Source of the DNA: Planctomycetes bacterium TMED75 | Lineage (GTDB): Bacteria; Planctomycetota; Phycisphaerae; Phycisphaerales; SM1A02 | Direction of reading: 5' to 3' | Assembly (NCBI GenBank): GCA_002171655.1 | Contig: NHEC01000034.1 | Location: 1 to 38,936, forward strand | DNA length: 38,936 bases | Shown: positions 1-7,837 of the stretch, in pieces | Numbering within the stretch: the first letter of the stretch is position 1 | Layout of the letters: the number at the start of each line of letters is the position of its first letter | The notes under the pieces: generated by a model | Seen by the model: only the letters and a program-made list of their open reading frames with translations | Database searches by the model: none | What the model was told of the DNA's origin: nothing | Translations under genes and position numbers: made by a program

Positions 1-65
1 AGTTTCGACACGGGGCCTGGTGGAAACAACCGCAGTCAATCCCCACACATCCACCTGGCAAGCAG

Positions 66-102
66 ACAGGGGGGCGCCCAAAGCGTCCCCCTGTTCCTTT
101 AT
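66..102 (+). terminator. Rho-independent terminator of a gene left of the window
   Basis: A 12-bp stem (66-77 with 83-94, one G-T pair) closes a CCAAA loop and is followed by TCCTTTAT. The run of T lies on the plus-strand side, so it should end a plus-strand transcript that enters from outside the window. It also separates that transcript from the photolyase gene that follows. Confidence 0.6.
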
Positions 103-128
103 CTACCGTGTACACCCGAAAGGGCCCT

Positions 129-1511
129 ATGACCTCAATCATCTGGTTTCGTGATGACCTGAGACTGAGTGACCACCGTGCGCTGGATGCCGCTCTGGCT
201 GCCGCACCCACGAACACTCGGGCGATCTTTCTAATCACCCCCAGGACATGGCTGCACCATGGATGGGGAGCACCACGCGTCGCGTACCTTTTGAAGTCGC
301 TCTCAGCCCTGCACAGCGAGCTCTACGACCGAGGGATCACCCTCGAAGTCAGGAACATTGAGTCCTACGAACAGGCCCCCGCATGCCTCAGCGAAATGGC
401 GCTCGAATACAACTGTACTGAAGTGCACGCGGGAATCGAATACGGAGTGAATGAACAACGCAGGGACCTCAATGTTCGCCAGGCCCTGGAACTGCTTGGG
501 TGCTCACTCATCCTTCACCACACCCAAACTGCAGTGCCCGTTGATCAGATCACGACTGCAACGGGTACCCCTTACAAGGTATTCACTCCATTCAAAGCAG
601 CGTGGGACAAACTGTGGGCGAGTTCGGCGCGGCCTGAGCCGACCACGCCAGAGCTGATCCCGAATTCTACGACCAGCGTTCAAAGCAGCGTGGTCCCGAA
701 GACCATCGATGGGTTTGCCGCATGGCCCCAGTTGGAGCAATGGGAAGCAGGAACCAACGCAGGCATTCGTCGACTCGAACAATTCATTGAATGTGATGTC
801 GAGCATTACCACACCAATCGAGATCGGCCGGACCTTACGGGAACCAGCACACTCTCGCCGTGGCTGGCAGTGGGCTCAATTTCAACCACAATGTGCCTCG
901 ACCTGCTCATCGAACAATACGGTCCCTCATTCGACGATTGGCCCAAGGGGCCGTTGACCTGGAAGAATGAACTTGTTTGGAGGGAGTTCTACAGACATGT
1001 AATGAACGCCTTTCCGGATGTCTCCAAGTCACGCCCGATGAAGGCATGGACCGACCACGTGCCATGGCGGGAAGATTCTGAGGAACTGACACGCTGGAAG
1101 CAGGGCCAAACCGGAATCGAGATTGTTGATGCCGCCATGAACCAACTCAGCCAGACCGGCTGGATGCACAATCGAACACGAATGATCGTCGCCATGTTTC
1201 TGACCAAGAATCTCCTTGTGAACTGGCGGCACGGCGAGCGCCACTTCAGCACACACCTGGTCGATTACGACTTTGCAAGCAACAACGGTGGCTGGCAGTG
1301 GGCCGCTTCCACAGGAACCGACGCCGCACCATACTTTCGAATCTTCAATCCCGACACCCAGGCCCTGCGCTTTGACCCAGACGGGAGCTACCGGAGGCGC
1401 TGGCTCGCGGAGACTGCCGCACTTTCTCCAGAACCGATCGTGGATCTCAAGGAGTCTCGCAAACAGGCCATAGAAATTTTCAAACAGGCTCAATCAAACG
1501 CAGATTCCTAG
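129..1511 (+). CDS. phrB: Deoxyribodipyrimidine photolyase, class I (cryptochrome/photolyase family)
   Basis: Light-driven repair of cyclobutane pyrimidine dimers by a cytoplasmic FAD enzyme. The N-terminal Rossmann-like antenna domain opens with IIWFRDDLRLSDHRALDAAL. The C-terminal FAD-binding half carries STLSPWLAVGSIS, WREFYRHVM, GWMHNRTRMIVAMFLTKNL and NNGGWQWAASTGTDAAPYF, the usual class I photolyase signatures, including the tryptophan-rich segment used for FAD photoreduction. The length of about 460 aa is normal. An in-frame GTG at 108 would add seven residues, but the ATG at 129 has AAAGGG just upstream and puts the family motif near the N-terminus, so it is preferred. The antenna cofactor cannot be told from sequence. 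A CPD photolyase is more likely than a cryptochrome-DASH by overall motif match, though this was not tested by phylogeny. Confidence 0.92.
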   Translation: MTSIIWFRDDLRLSDHRALDAALAAAPTNTRAIFLITPRTWLHHGWGAPRVAYLLKSLSALHSELYDRGITLEVRNIESYEQAPACLSEMALEYNCTEVHAGIEYGVNEQRRDLNVRQALELLGCSLILHHTQTAVPVDQITTATGTPYKVFTPFKAAWDKLWASSARPEPTTPELIPNSTTSVQSSVVPKTIDGFAAWPQLEQWEAGTNAGIRRLEQFIECDVEHYHTNRDRPDLTGTSTLSPWLAVGSISTTMCLDLLIEQYGPSFDDWPKGPLTWKNELVWREFYRHVMNAFPDVSKSRPMKAWTDHVPWREDSEELTRWKQGQTGIEIVDAAMNQLSQTGWMHNRTRMIVAMFLTKNLLVNWRHGERHFSTHLVDYDFASNNGGWQWAASTGTDAAPYFRIFNPDTQALRFDPDGSYRRRWLAETAALSPEPIVDLKESRKQAIEIFKQAQSNADS

Positions 1512-1529
1512 AATAAAACATCCGACAAT

Positions 1530-1550
1530 GCTCGGGCACTTTGCCTGAGC
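1530..1550 (+). other. Strong hairpin between phrB and tyrA
   Basis: GCTCGGGCA (1530-1538) pairs with TGCCTGAGC (1542-1550), with one G-T pair and a three-base loop. No T-run follows, so it is not a standard terminator. It ends six bases before the tyrA ATG at 1557. If translation starts instead at the TTG at 1578, the hairpin lies clear of the ribosome site. Confidence 0.4.
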
Positions 1551-1556
1551 GGACCG

Positions 1557-2747
1557 ATGAAACGACAGGAGTCACTCTTGTCGAAAACACCCGATCACAT
1601 ATCCACCCCACCGCTTCCTCAAGAACTACTTGATCTGAGAAAGCAGATCGACCGGCTCGATTCCCAGCTTCTCGAGGTGCTTGCGCAACGAAATCATGTA
1701 GTCAGTCGTGTTGCGGGAGTCAAGAAAAAGCACCAGATACCAATTCGGGACCGTGAACGAGAAACATCGATTCTTCAAGATCGCAAATCCACATGTCAGA
1801 CGTTGGGACTCTCTGATTCAGTCGTGGAAAATGTCTATCGCGTACTGCTGACCGCCAGCAGAGAACGCCAGGCGGATCTTGGAACAGAAGTCCCTGACAA
1901 CTTGAGTCAGCGCACCGTAGCCGTCATCGGCGGCCACGGGGGGATGGGAAAACTCTTTGCAAATCTCTTTGAATCTGTCGGACAGGAAGTCTTGCTCGCA
2001 GACCTCGACACCACACTGACCCCAACAGAAGCCGCTTCGCGGGCGGACGCAGTACTGATCAGCGTCCCCATGCGTGCCACCGTAGAGGTCATCAGGAAAA
2101 TCGGACCGTCCTGCCGCAAGGACGGACTGCTGTTCGATGTCACCTCTACGAAGGTCGAACCTGTGGAGGAAATGATTCAGAATTCCTGCTGTGACGTGAT
2201 CGGCACCCACCCGATGTTTGGCCCCTCCGTCAATACGCTCCAGGAACAACGCGTGGTGCTTGTCCACGGACGCCTGAGAGAGAACTCACCGTGGCCGAAC
2301 TGGCTTTCCCGCTGCCTGAAGGCACGGGGAATGCTCATTCTCGAGTCCGACGCAGAAGAGCATGACCGCTCCATGGGGATCGTACAGGTCCTCACCCACC
2401 TTTCGACGCAGGTGCTCGGGCTTGCCATGGCTCGACTGGGAGTCCCGATCACACAGACCATGCGGTTTGCCTCACCGGTCTACCTCATGGGACTGATCAT
2501 GACGGCCAGGCACTTCTGCCAAAGCTCTGAACTCTACGGCGCGATTCACATGTCAAACCCCAATCAGCCTGAGGTGGCTCGCGCATTCAGCCAAAGCCTC
2601 ACCGACTGGCTTGAATCAGTCAAAAACAAGGACCAAGAAGAATTCGACCGGCTCTTCACAGAAGCGCACAACTTCTTCGGCGACTTCAGCGATCAAGCAC
2701 TGACTCAGTCGACACACCTGATTGACCGTCTGGTCGAGCGAGGCTGA
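1557..2747 (+). CDS. tyrA: Bifunctional chorismate mutase / prephenate dehydrogenase (T-protein)
   Basis: Converts chorismate to prephenate and then to 4-hydroxyphenylpyruvate in tyrosine synthesis. A short leader is followed by an AroQ-type chorismate mutase helix bundle (LRKQIDRLDSQLLEVLAQRN, about residues 27-46, then IRDRERE). Next comes an NAD-binding dehydrogenase domain that starts near residue 120 with VAVIGGHGGMGKLFANLF and includes GTHPMFGPS. The order and the 396-aa length match the enterobacterial T-protein, an uncommon fusion outside gammaproteobacteria. Start: the ATG at 1557 has no good ribosome site, while an in-frame TTG at 1578 has AGGAG (1567-1571) six bases upstream, so the true protein may begin at MSKTPDHIS. 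The last 62 bases overlap the 3' end of the convergent glycosyltransferase gene. Confidence 0.9.
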   Translation: MKRQESLLSKTPDHISTPPLPQELLDLRKQIDRLDSQLLEVLAQRNHVVSRVAGVKKKHQIPIRDRERETSILQDRKSTCQTLGLSDSVVENVYRVLLTASRERQADLGTEVPDNLSQRTVAVIGGHGGMGKLFANLFESVGQEVLLADLDTTLTPTEAASRADAVLISVPMRATVEVIRKIGPSCRKDGLLFDVTSTKVEPVEEMIQNSCCDVIGTHPMFGPSVNTLQEQRVVLVHGRLRENSPWPNWLSRCLKARGMLILESDAEEHDRSMGIVQVLTHLSTQVLGLAMARLGVPITQTMRFASPVYLMGLIMTARHFCQSSELYGAIHMSNPNQPEVARAFSQSLTDWLESVKNKDQEEFDRLFTEAHNFFGDFSDQALTQSTHLIDRLVERG

Positions 2748-4044
2748 CCCACTTCAACGCAGTCCAGCACAACGTGAAGTACATCAACAGCAGGCACCAG
2801 ATCGGCCCCCCCTGAGCACGCCAGAACTCTCGCAAGTTCAGACCATTCCCCCACCCGCGCTCTCCCCCATCAAAGGGCAAATGGAGGCCGAGGAAAAAAA
2901 TCAGAGCGGACAGAAGCAGTGGCCACCTTGGCACACCGGGACGTCTGACCACCAGCAATTGAAACATGAAGAGCACAACCAGCATCAGGACTGCAAGATG
3001 CCGCATCTTGGTCTGCGGAGCGAATGCAATGGCGGCAACCATCAGTCCGCACCATTCAATCAGCACCAGCATCTGCTGGGAAGGATCGGTCCGACCAATC
3101 CGACCCGCCCTGCCTCGAAAAAGGGCCGATCCGGAGACTCCGTACAAACACCAGCCGATCCCAAGACACATGAGGGAAGTGAATAACAAGAGGACCTTGC
3201 CGCCCGAATCACCGAAACCCATCGCAATCGACCAGCGGGCAAAGGTACTGGTGAGAGAAATACTGTCGACCCACTCGATAGGGAAGACCATCGGCTTGTC
3301 CGAAGCCGACGATTCGATTCCAAAGAGATCCGAAACACCAGAAAAAGCACGGGCGAGGTAGTCGAGATTCAGTTCCCAGCCAATCACCAAACTTCCACTG
3401 AGAGCGGCCAACAGAACCCCAGCTATGAAACCAAGAAATGACTGCCACCATCCGCGTATCAGCAAGTAGGGTGCGAAGACCACTGTCTGATACTTGATGT
3501 TTGCCACGATTCCCAACAACACACCCGCAAGAAATGGGCGACGACGAAGAAAGACCAAAGAAAGCGTGATACCGATTAGCACCAGAAAATCGACCTGCCC
3601 CTGATCGAGCTCGGCCTTGATTCGTGAAAGAAAAAAAACGGTCGAGAGGAGCAAGACCACTGGAAGCGTCGCGACATCCAACCTTCCGTTGCAACGACGC
3701 AGTACCTCCTTGCCACCCAACCAGAGGCAACCCCAGAGGAGCACGACATTAATCACGGTCCACACCGCTGCCGCAGGCTCCAGCGGAAGGAGAGTCAAGG
3801 GGATGAAAAGGATTGCTAGAAGAGGAGGGTAGATGTACGTAAGCGGGCTTTCGGGATTCCAGGCTGCAAACATGTCCTGGCCATTTCGCAGGGCCACGGC
3901 GGCGTCGTAGTAGATACGAACATCCATGTTGGCACCCCGCAGAAAACAGTCGACCTGAATTCCACCGAAGAGCAGGATCAATCCGTACAAGAGAACCCAC
4001 GAAAAAAGCGCAAGGCGGTCTTGTGCCGAATCAAATTGCATCAT
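2686..4044 (-). CDS. GT87/DUF2029-type integral membrane glycosyltransferase
   Basis: A 452-aa polytopic membrane protein with about ten hydrophobic segments. The N-terminal region has a transmembrane helix, then MDVRIYYDAAVALRNGQDMF and SPLTYIYPPLLAILFIPL, the pattern of the DUF2029/GT87 family (GT-C fold enzymes that use polyprenyl-phosphate sugars such as mannose). The Asp in YYDAA sits where the family places its catalytic acid. Substrate and acceptor are unknown. Its ATG overlaps the stop of the upstream acyl-CoA dehydrogenase gene as ATGA, so the two are probably translationally coupled, although no joint pathway is obvious. Its 3' end runs 62 bases into tyrA on the other strand. Confidence 0.75.
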   Translation of the reverse strand: MMQFDSAQDRLALFSWVLLYGLILLFGGIQVDCFLRGANMDVRIYYDAAVALRNGQDMFAAWNPESPLTYIYPPLLAILFIPLTLLPLEPAAAVWTVINVVLLWGCLWLGGKEVLRRCNGRLDVATLPVVLLLSTVFFLSRIKAELDQGQVDFLVLIGITLSLVFLRRRPFLAGVLLGIVANIKYQTVVFAPYLLIRGWWQSFLGFIAGVLLAALSGSLVIGWELNLDYLARAFSGVSDLFGIESSASDKPMVFPIEWVDSISLTSTFARWSIAMGFGDSGGKVLLLFTSLMCLGIGWCLYGVSGSALFRGRAGRIGRTDPSQQMLVLIEWCGLMVAAIAFAPQTKMRHLAVLMLVVLFMFQLLVVRRPGVPRWPLLLSALIFFLGLHLPFDGGERGWGNGLNLREFWRAQGGPIWCLLLMYFTLCWTALKWVSLARPDGQSGVSTESVLDR

Positions 4045-5225
4045 CGGAAGGCCTGTACACCTGTGAGGTATCGCCCCAGCACAAGTCGATGGATGTCGCG
4101 GGTCCCTTCATAGGTGGCGACGCTCTCGAGATTGATCATGTGCCTGAGGGAGCAATGATCACCAAGAATCCCCACTCCACCCAACAATTCACGCGCTGAC
4201 CGAGCGATCATCTGAGCGGAATCGACGTTGGCGAACTTCGCCATGGAAATTTGTTCTGAGGTCACGCTGCCTGCCTCCATCAAATTCGCGAGATGGGAGA
4301 CCACCAGCTGGGCCTTTGTGAGCTCTGTCGCCATATCGGCAAGACTCCCCTGAACCATCTGGTAGGAAGCAAGCGGGCGATCAAACGACTCACGAACTCC
4401 AGTGTAAGCCAGAGCTTCCTCGAAGCAGGCTTGAGCCGCACCCATGACTCCCCAGGCGATTCCGTAGCGTGCAAGGTTCAGACAGGTCAACGGAGCACGA
4501 AGTCCGACCTCAGAACCAGGTAACAGGCAATCGGCTGGAACTCGAACGGAATCAAGCTCGATCATGCACGTGCGCCCACAGCGAAGCGAGTACTTGTTCT
4601 TAATTAAGGTCGCGGAAAAACCAGGCAGAGTGGTATCAACGACAAAGCCCCTGATTCCGCGCGGGTCTCCATGCTTTAAAGACTGAGCCCAGATCACTGC
4701 ATGATCAGCGATGTCTGCATTACCTATCCACTTTTTCACACCGGAAATGATCCAATCAGATCCATCCCGCACCGCCGTGGTATCCATGCCGCCAGGATTC
4801 GACCCGGCAGAAGGCTCGGTAAGGCCGAAACACCCCAGCAGTTCGCCACGGGCCATGGGGGGAAGTAGGGCCTCCCGTTGAGACTCATCACCAAACGTGT
4901 AAATTGCTTTCATCGCGAGTGAGCCCTGCACTGAAGCCAGAGTACGCAGACCCGAGTCACCTCGCTCAAGAGCCTGCATGACGACACCAGAACCACGGGC
5001 GGAGAGACCGGGACACCCATAACCGTGAATCGAGGTGCCAAGAGCACCAAGACCTCCAAGTTCACGTAAAAGCTCCCCAGGGACCGTCCCCTGATTCCAG
5101 TAGAGATCAACCTGAGGAAGAAAATGAGAACCAACCCAGGACGAGATCCGCTCCTTGAGTGACTTTTCCTGGGGAGTCAGCAGGTCATCCAACCGATAGA
5201 GGTCTGAATCAGGAATATCTGTCAT
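4041..5225 (-). CDS. Acyl-CoA dehydrogenase, glutaryl-CoA dehydrogenase subfamily
   Basis: Cytoplasmic FAD enzyme that oxidises an acyl-CoA. Sequence throughout follows glutaryl-CoA dehydrogenase: ELLGCFGLTEPSAGSNPGGM, NLARYGIAWGVMGAAQACFE, RELLGGVGILGDH and ATYEGTRDIHRLVLGRYLTG. The catalytic Glu in TYEGT is present (about residue 373), and an Arg at residue 94 lies where the mammalian enzyme binds the glutaryl carboxylate. However, the segment KKWIGN has Gly where human GCDH has Thr (KTWITN). WIGN is the form I recall for plant ACX4 short-chain oxidase, so the substrate should be left open. An ATG at 5225 (MTDIPDSD) gives the normal ~394 aa. Longer in-frame starts would run into the divergent gene. 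The stop overlaps the start of the downstream glycosyltransferase by four bases. Confidence 0.87.
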   Translation of the reverse strand: MTDIPDSDLYRLDDLLTPQEKSLKERISSWVGSHFLPQVDLYWNQGTVPGELLRELGGLGALGTSIHGYGCPGLSARGSGVVMQALERGDSGLRTLASVQGSLAMKAIYTFGDESQREALLPPMARGELLGCFGLTEPSAGSNPGGMDTTAVRDGSDWIISGVKKWIGNADIADHAVIWAQSLKHGDPRGIRGFVVDTTLPGFSATLIKNKYSLRCGRTCMIELDSVRVPADCLLPGSEVGLRAPLTCLNLARYGIAWGVMGAAQACFEEALAYTGVRESFDRPLASYQMVQGSLADMATELTKAQLVVSHLANLMEAGSVTSEQISMAKFANVDSAQMIARSARELLGGVGILGDHCSLRHMINLESVATYEGTRDIHRLVLGRYLTGVQAFR

Positions 5226-5294
5226 GCTCACATTGTAGACTTTCATCCTATGATCGTGAGGAAGAAGTGCACCCTCTCTTCCACTGGTGAATTC

Positions 5295-6059
5295 ATGAGT
5301 GAAGCGCACACCACCTACCAACCTCACCACCTGAGAAGGATCTTGACGAAGATCACAGCAGTGCTCTTGGTGATTGCTGGAATCGCCGTGATGGGGTACT
5401 TCTTCGGACAATATGTCAAGCAATTCGAAGGCTGGGTGCAATCGATCGGATTCTGGGGTCCGGTCATATTCATCATTGCGTTTCTCATCCTGACTGGACT
5501 GCAGGTCCCGGAATCCGTACTGGCGGTCGCCGCAGGGGCATCCTTCGGACTGGCAGAGGGCATCACGCTGGTGATCGTCGTCAACATCGCCGGCGCAATC
5601 ATCTGGTTCTGGGCGGCGCGACTACTTTTTTCCGGGATAGTCAACCGCTTCATGGGCAAGCACCCAAAGCTTGCCGCAATTGAACAAGCGACCGCAGACG
5701 AAGGATTCAAGCTCATGGTGCTGCTGCGCCTGGGCCCCTTCAGCTACGGCTTTCTCAACCTCGCCCTTGGCGCGAGCAAAGTTCGCTTCTGGCCATACAC
5801 TCTTGCCTTAATCGGTGTCATCCCCGGAAACTTCGCCACCGTCTACTTTGGCTCACTAGCAACCCACGTGGCAAGGAAGACCGTCAAGCAAGGCTCCGAG
5901 GATAATCTCAGCTCAGCTCACTTCTACATGATGGGCTTCGGGTTTCTGATAACACTGATCGTGGTGGTCATCATCGCGCACGTTGCACGGCATACTTTGA
6001 AGAAGTACGAACTCGAACATCCCATTGCTCCAACCCCCGAGCCGGACACTGCGAAGTAG
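5295..6059 (+). CDS. VTT-domain (TVP38/TMEM64, DedA-like) membrane protein
   Basis: About 254 aa with an N-terminal helix and several further membrane segments. The central part (GFWGPVIFIIAFLILTGLQV, then AAGASFGLAEGITLVIVVN, and later LRLGPFSYGFLNLALGAS with VIPGNFATVYFGS) follows the VTT/SNARE-associated fold. Members act as lipid scramblases or flippases, or have unassigned membrane roles. The ATG at 5295 (MSEAHTTY) has GGTGA four bases upstream. The upstream in-frame ATG at 5250 has no ribosome site. The gene is divergent from the acyl-CoA dehydrogenase, with about 70 bases between starts. Confidence 0.8.
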   Translation: MSEAHTTYQPHHLRRILTKITAVLLVIAGIAVMGYFFGQYVKQFEGWVQSIGFWGPVIFIIAFLILTGLQVPESVLAVAAGASFGLAEGITLVIVVNIAGAIIWFWAARLLFSGIVNRFMGKHPKLAAIEQATADEGFKLMVLLRLGPFSYGFLNLALGASKVRFWPYTLALIGVIPGNFATVYFGSLATHVARKTVKQGSEDNLSSAHFYMMGFGFLITLIVVVIIAHVARHTLKKYELEHPIAPTPEPDTAK

Positions 6060-6093
6060 CCGCCGAACAGGTACGTCCAACAGTACCGCGGCT
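6058..6093. other. Bulged hairpin between convergent genes
   Basis: AGCCGC (6058-6063) and GGTAC (6070-6074) can pair with GTACC (6083-6087) and GCGGCT (6088-6093), leaving a six-base bulge on one side. It lies in the 46-base gap between the VTT gene and the ThuA gene. It may end transcription from either side, but there is no T-run, so this is tentative. Confidence 0.3.
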
Positions 6094-6105
6094 GATTGCC
6101 ACTGG

Positions 6106-6960
6106 TCAGTCAGTAACCTGGTCGGTTGCTTCATCTTTCTTTGAATTGTCCTTCTCAGCTGGATCCGGTAACTGCCCGACCCAACAGAGACTTCCACGCA
6201 GATGATCTCGAAAAGCCGGCTCGACATAGGACTCGACCGTATGCCCACCACCGGTATAGAGCGATCGACCACCGAGCGTGTCATGGCACCAGGCAATTGG
6301 GTGGTCCCCACTCATCCCGCCTCCTTCAAACGATGACTCGTCGACTGTTGCCAGAACTTTGACGTGAGGTCGAGGGTTCATCCGGTAGGTATACCATTCA
6401 TCCTGCCTGCGCCAGAGCCCGGGCAGCATCCTCGTCGACCGGTGCTCTGAATCTTCCACGACTACGATCGCAGATTGAATACGGGGGTGAGACTTGAAAT
6501 AAGCCCCGACCAGTTCAGCATAAAACGGCCAGTCATATTCGGTATCAGCAGCCGCATGAACACCGAGCCACCCCCCTCCCGAACGAAACCAGGATTCAAA
6601 GACGGCCTGTTGAGCTGGATCAAGGACATCTCCAGTTGTATTGAGGAAGACAACCACCGAAACGCCATCAAGGCCCTCTTCGGTGAAGATCGCGGAATCC
6701 TCAGTGGCAACGACCTCGAAACCAAGCTCTGCTCCCAACTCCTTCATGCACTGAATTCCGGCCGGTATCGAGTTGTGCCGGAAGCCAGCAGTCTTTGAAA
6801 AGACAAGCAAACGATTGGGAGACGACTCAGCAACCAGAGGGAGAGCGGCGACCTCAGGTTCATCATCAGACTGAAGGATCGCTGTAGCCGTATCTGAGAA
6901 TGAAGAGACGGGTGCAAGGATGGCCAGCAAGCAGATACTCAGGGAAAGGAAACGAAACAT
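6106..6960 (-). CDS. Exported ThuA-domain protein
   Basis: A 284-aa protein with a clear signal peptide (MFRFLSLSICLLAILAPVSS). It has a ThuA-like fold from about residue 45: RLLVFSKTAGFRHNSI, then VVFLNTTGDVLD, GGGWLGVHAAADTEYDWPFY and DHPIAWCHDTLGGRSLYTG near the end. ThuA domains are related to class I glutamine amidotransferases and are common in planctomycetes, often in sugar-utilisation or membrane-bound dehydrogenase contexts. The catalytic function is not established. The C-terminal tail is charged and low in complexity. No ribosome site is obvious upstream of the ATG. It is preceded on the same strand by the flp1 terminator, so it is probably transcribed separately. Confidence 0.82.
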   Translation of the reverse strand: MFRFLSLSICLLAILAPVSSFSDTATAILQSDDEPEVAALPLVAESSPNRLLVFSKTAGFRHNSIPAGIQCMKELGAELGFEVVATEDSAIFTEEGLDGVSVVVFLNTTGDVLDPAQQAVFESWFRSGGGWLGVHAAADTEYDWPFYAELVGAYFKSHPRIQSAIVVVEDSEHRSTRMLPGLWRRQDEWYTYRMNPRPHVKVLATVDESSFEGGGMSGDHPIAWCHDTLGGRSLYTGGGHTVESYVEPAFRDHLRGSLCWVGQLPDPAEKDNSKKDEATDQVTD

Positions 6961-6984
6961 GGGAGCTCAATCTTCTGTTGTGAG

Positions 6985-7023
6985 TAAATAAAAATCAGCG
7001 CAGCCCGTCGGCTGCGCTGATTT
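6985..7023 (-). terminator. Rho-independent terminator of flp1
   Basis: A perfect 14-bp stem (6992-7005 with 7010-7023) closes a four-base loop (CGTC). On the minus strand it is followed by a T-rich run (TTTTTATTT). It starts about 80 bases after the flp1 stop and precedes the ThuA gene, so it ends the flp1 message. Confidence 0.8.
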
Positions 7024-7105
7024 ATGGATCTTCTCAATGGCACTTCAAGTCCGTCAACCTGAGGTCATAAGAAGGCCATCATCAGCGATGATGGGGAATT
7101 ATCGT

Positions 7106-7294
7106 TTAGCCGCCAAGTGAACCGTCAGTGTTCACGTTGAGAGCGTTCTTCATTTGATCGAACTTTTCGACCTGTCCGTCACGGACGGCCTTGACTGCAC
7201 CAACTGAGCCAGCAGCCATAACGGTACCCATGACCATGTATTCAGCGGTCTGCATTCCGCGCTCGTCACGAAGGAAGTTGATGATGGTCTTCAT
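7106..7294 (-). CDS. Flp-type Tad pilin, copy 1
   Basis: A 62-aa prepilin, structural subunit of the Tad pilus. The short leader ends at RDERG (Gly13); cleavage before Met14 gives MQTAEYMVMGTVMAAGS, with Glu at +5 and Tyr at +6 as in Flp pilins. A hydrophobic helix (MVMGTVMAAGSVGAV) follows, then a short polar tail ending NVNTDGSLGG. GGAG lies upstream of the ATG at normal spacing. It has its own promoter and terminator, so it is a single-gene unit, as expected for a subunit needed in excess. It would be processed by the TadV peptidase and assembled by TadA/B/C, all encoded nearby. Confidence 0.85.
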   Translation of the reverse strand: MKTIINFLRDERGMQTAEYMVMGTVMAAGSVGAVKAVRDGQVEKFDQMKNALNVNTDGSLGG

Positions 7295-7320
7295 TTCAGT
7301 TCTCCAATTTTAATCTGGCA

Positions 7321-7342
7321 TCGGGACTCTTTCGCCCGACAG
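7321..7342 (-). promoter_or_regulatory. Stem-loop in the flp1 5' leader, shared with flp2
   Basis: On the minus strand the leader has CTGTCGGGC followed by GAAAGAG and TCCCG. TCGGG can pair with CCCGA (7339-7335 with 7325-7321). The nine bases CTGTCGGGC are repeated exactly in the flp2 leader, also within a stem-loop, and both are followed by a similar ATGC(C)AGATT segment. This may be a cis-acting RNA element or simply a relic of gene duplication. Confidence 0.45.
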
Positions 7343-7379
7343 GTTTGATGATGGGCAGACGCAGTTGTCTGCTGAAGAC

Positions 7380-7408
7380 AAATTAAACCAAACCGAAGAC
7401 ACTGTCAA
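7380..7408 (-). promoter_or_regulatory. Sigma-70-type promoter of flp1
   Basis: TTGACA (7408-7403 on the minus strand) is followed after 17 bases by TAATTT (7385-7380). Transcription would start near 7373, giving an untranslated leader of about 80 bases that contains the shared stem-loop. Confidence 0.6.
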
Positions 7409-7549
7409 CAGGAAAGCACGATATTTTTGCCCAACAGGAATTTTGTTAATTCCCAGGGCTCGCCAACCTCAATCGCCTCTTTGGGAGGGTGAGGTGGAAT
7501 TGGTTGTGTGCGTCAGAAGGTCAAGTGACCCTGACTCCGAAAGTCAGAC

Positions 7550-7747
7550 TCAGCCACCCTCACCAACACTTCCATCAGTATCGACGTTCAGGCCGTCTGT
7601 GAGACCAGCAAACTGATCAACGATGCCGTCTCGAACCGTGCTGACTGCGCCAATAGAACCAGCGGCCATCACGGTACCGAGCACCATGTATTCACCAGTT
7701 TGCATACCACGCTCATCAGTCACAAATGCCTTGATCTTCTTGTTCAT
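7550..7747 (-). CDS. Flp-type Tad pilin, copy 2
   Basis: A 65-aa prepilin, paralogous to the one at 7106-7294. Its leader ends at TDERG (Gly14), and the mature start is MQTGEYMVLGTVMAAGS with Glu at +5. The tail ends NVDTDGSVGEGG, close to copy 1. GAGGAA lies six bases upstream of the ATG. The most marked differences from copy 1 are in the polar C-terminal half and at Gly for Ala at +4. It may be a second major subunit, a minor pilin, or one used under other conditions. The sequence does not decide. Confidence 0.83.
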   Translation of the reverse strand: MNKKIKAFVTDERGMQTGEYMVLGTVMAAGSIGAVSTVRDGIVDQFAGLTDGLNVDTDGSVGEGG

Positions 7748-7819
7748 AACAGTTTCCTCTACTTATCTTTCAAAAAACGAGTTGTTCGCTGCAGCATTCA
7801 ATCTGCATACGTTTGGCTG

Positions 7820-7837
7820 GGGCCTTCGGCCCGACAG
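7820..7837 (-). promoter_or_regulatory. Stem-loop in the flp2 5' leader, shared with flp1
   Basis: A perfect GGGCC-GAA-GGCCC hairpin (7832-7828 with 7824-7820, minus strand) preceded by CTGTC. CTGTCGGGC matches the flp1 leader exactly. Downstream, ATGCAGATTGAA resembles ATGCCAGATTAAAA of flp1, but the hairpin is about 70 bases from the flp2 ATG against about 27 in flp1. I found no convincing -10/-35 pair upstream. Confidence 0.45.

Noticed and set aside
1029-1493. Antisense frames of 100-154 codons inside phrB and other genes
   Set aside because: They follow the codon pattern of the true genes on the opposite strand and have no ribosome sites or domain motifs.
7295-7373. c-di-GMP (GEMM) riboswitch in the flp1 leader
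   Set aside because: Considered because c-di-GMP often controls pili. The conserved GEMM core bases and the tetraloop-receptor pair are not present.
7437-7453. GGAATT-TTGTT-AATTCC hairpin between the flp genes
   Set aside because: Short AT-rich stem with no T-run in either direction; likely by chance.
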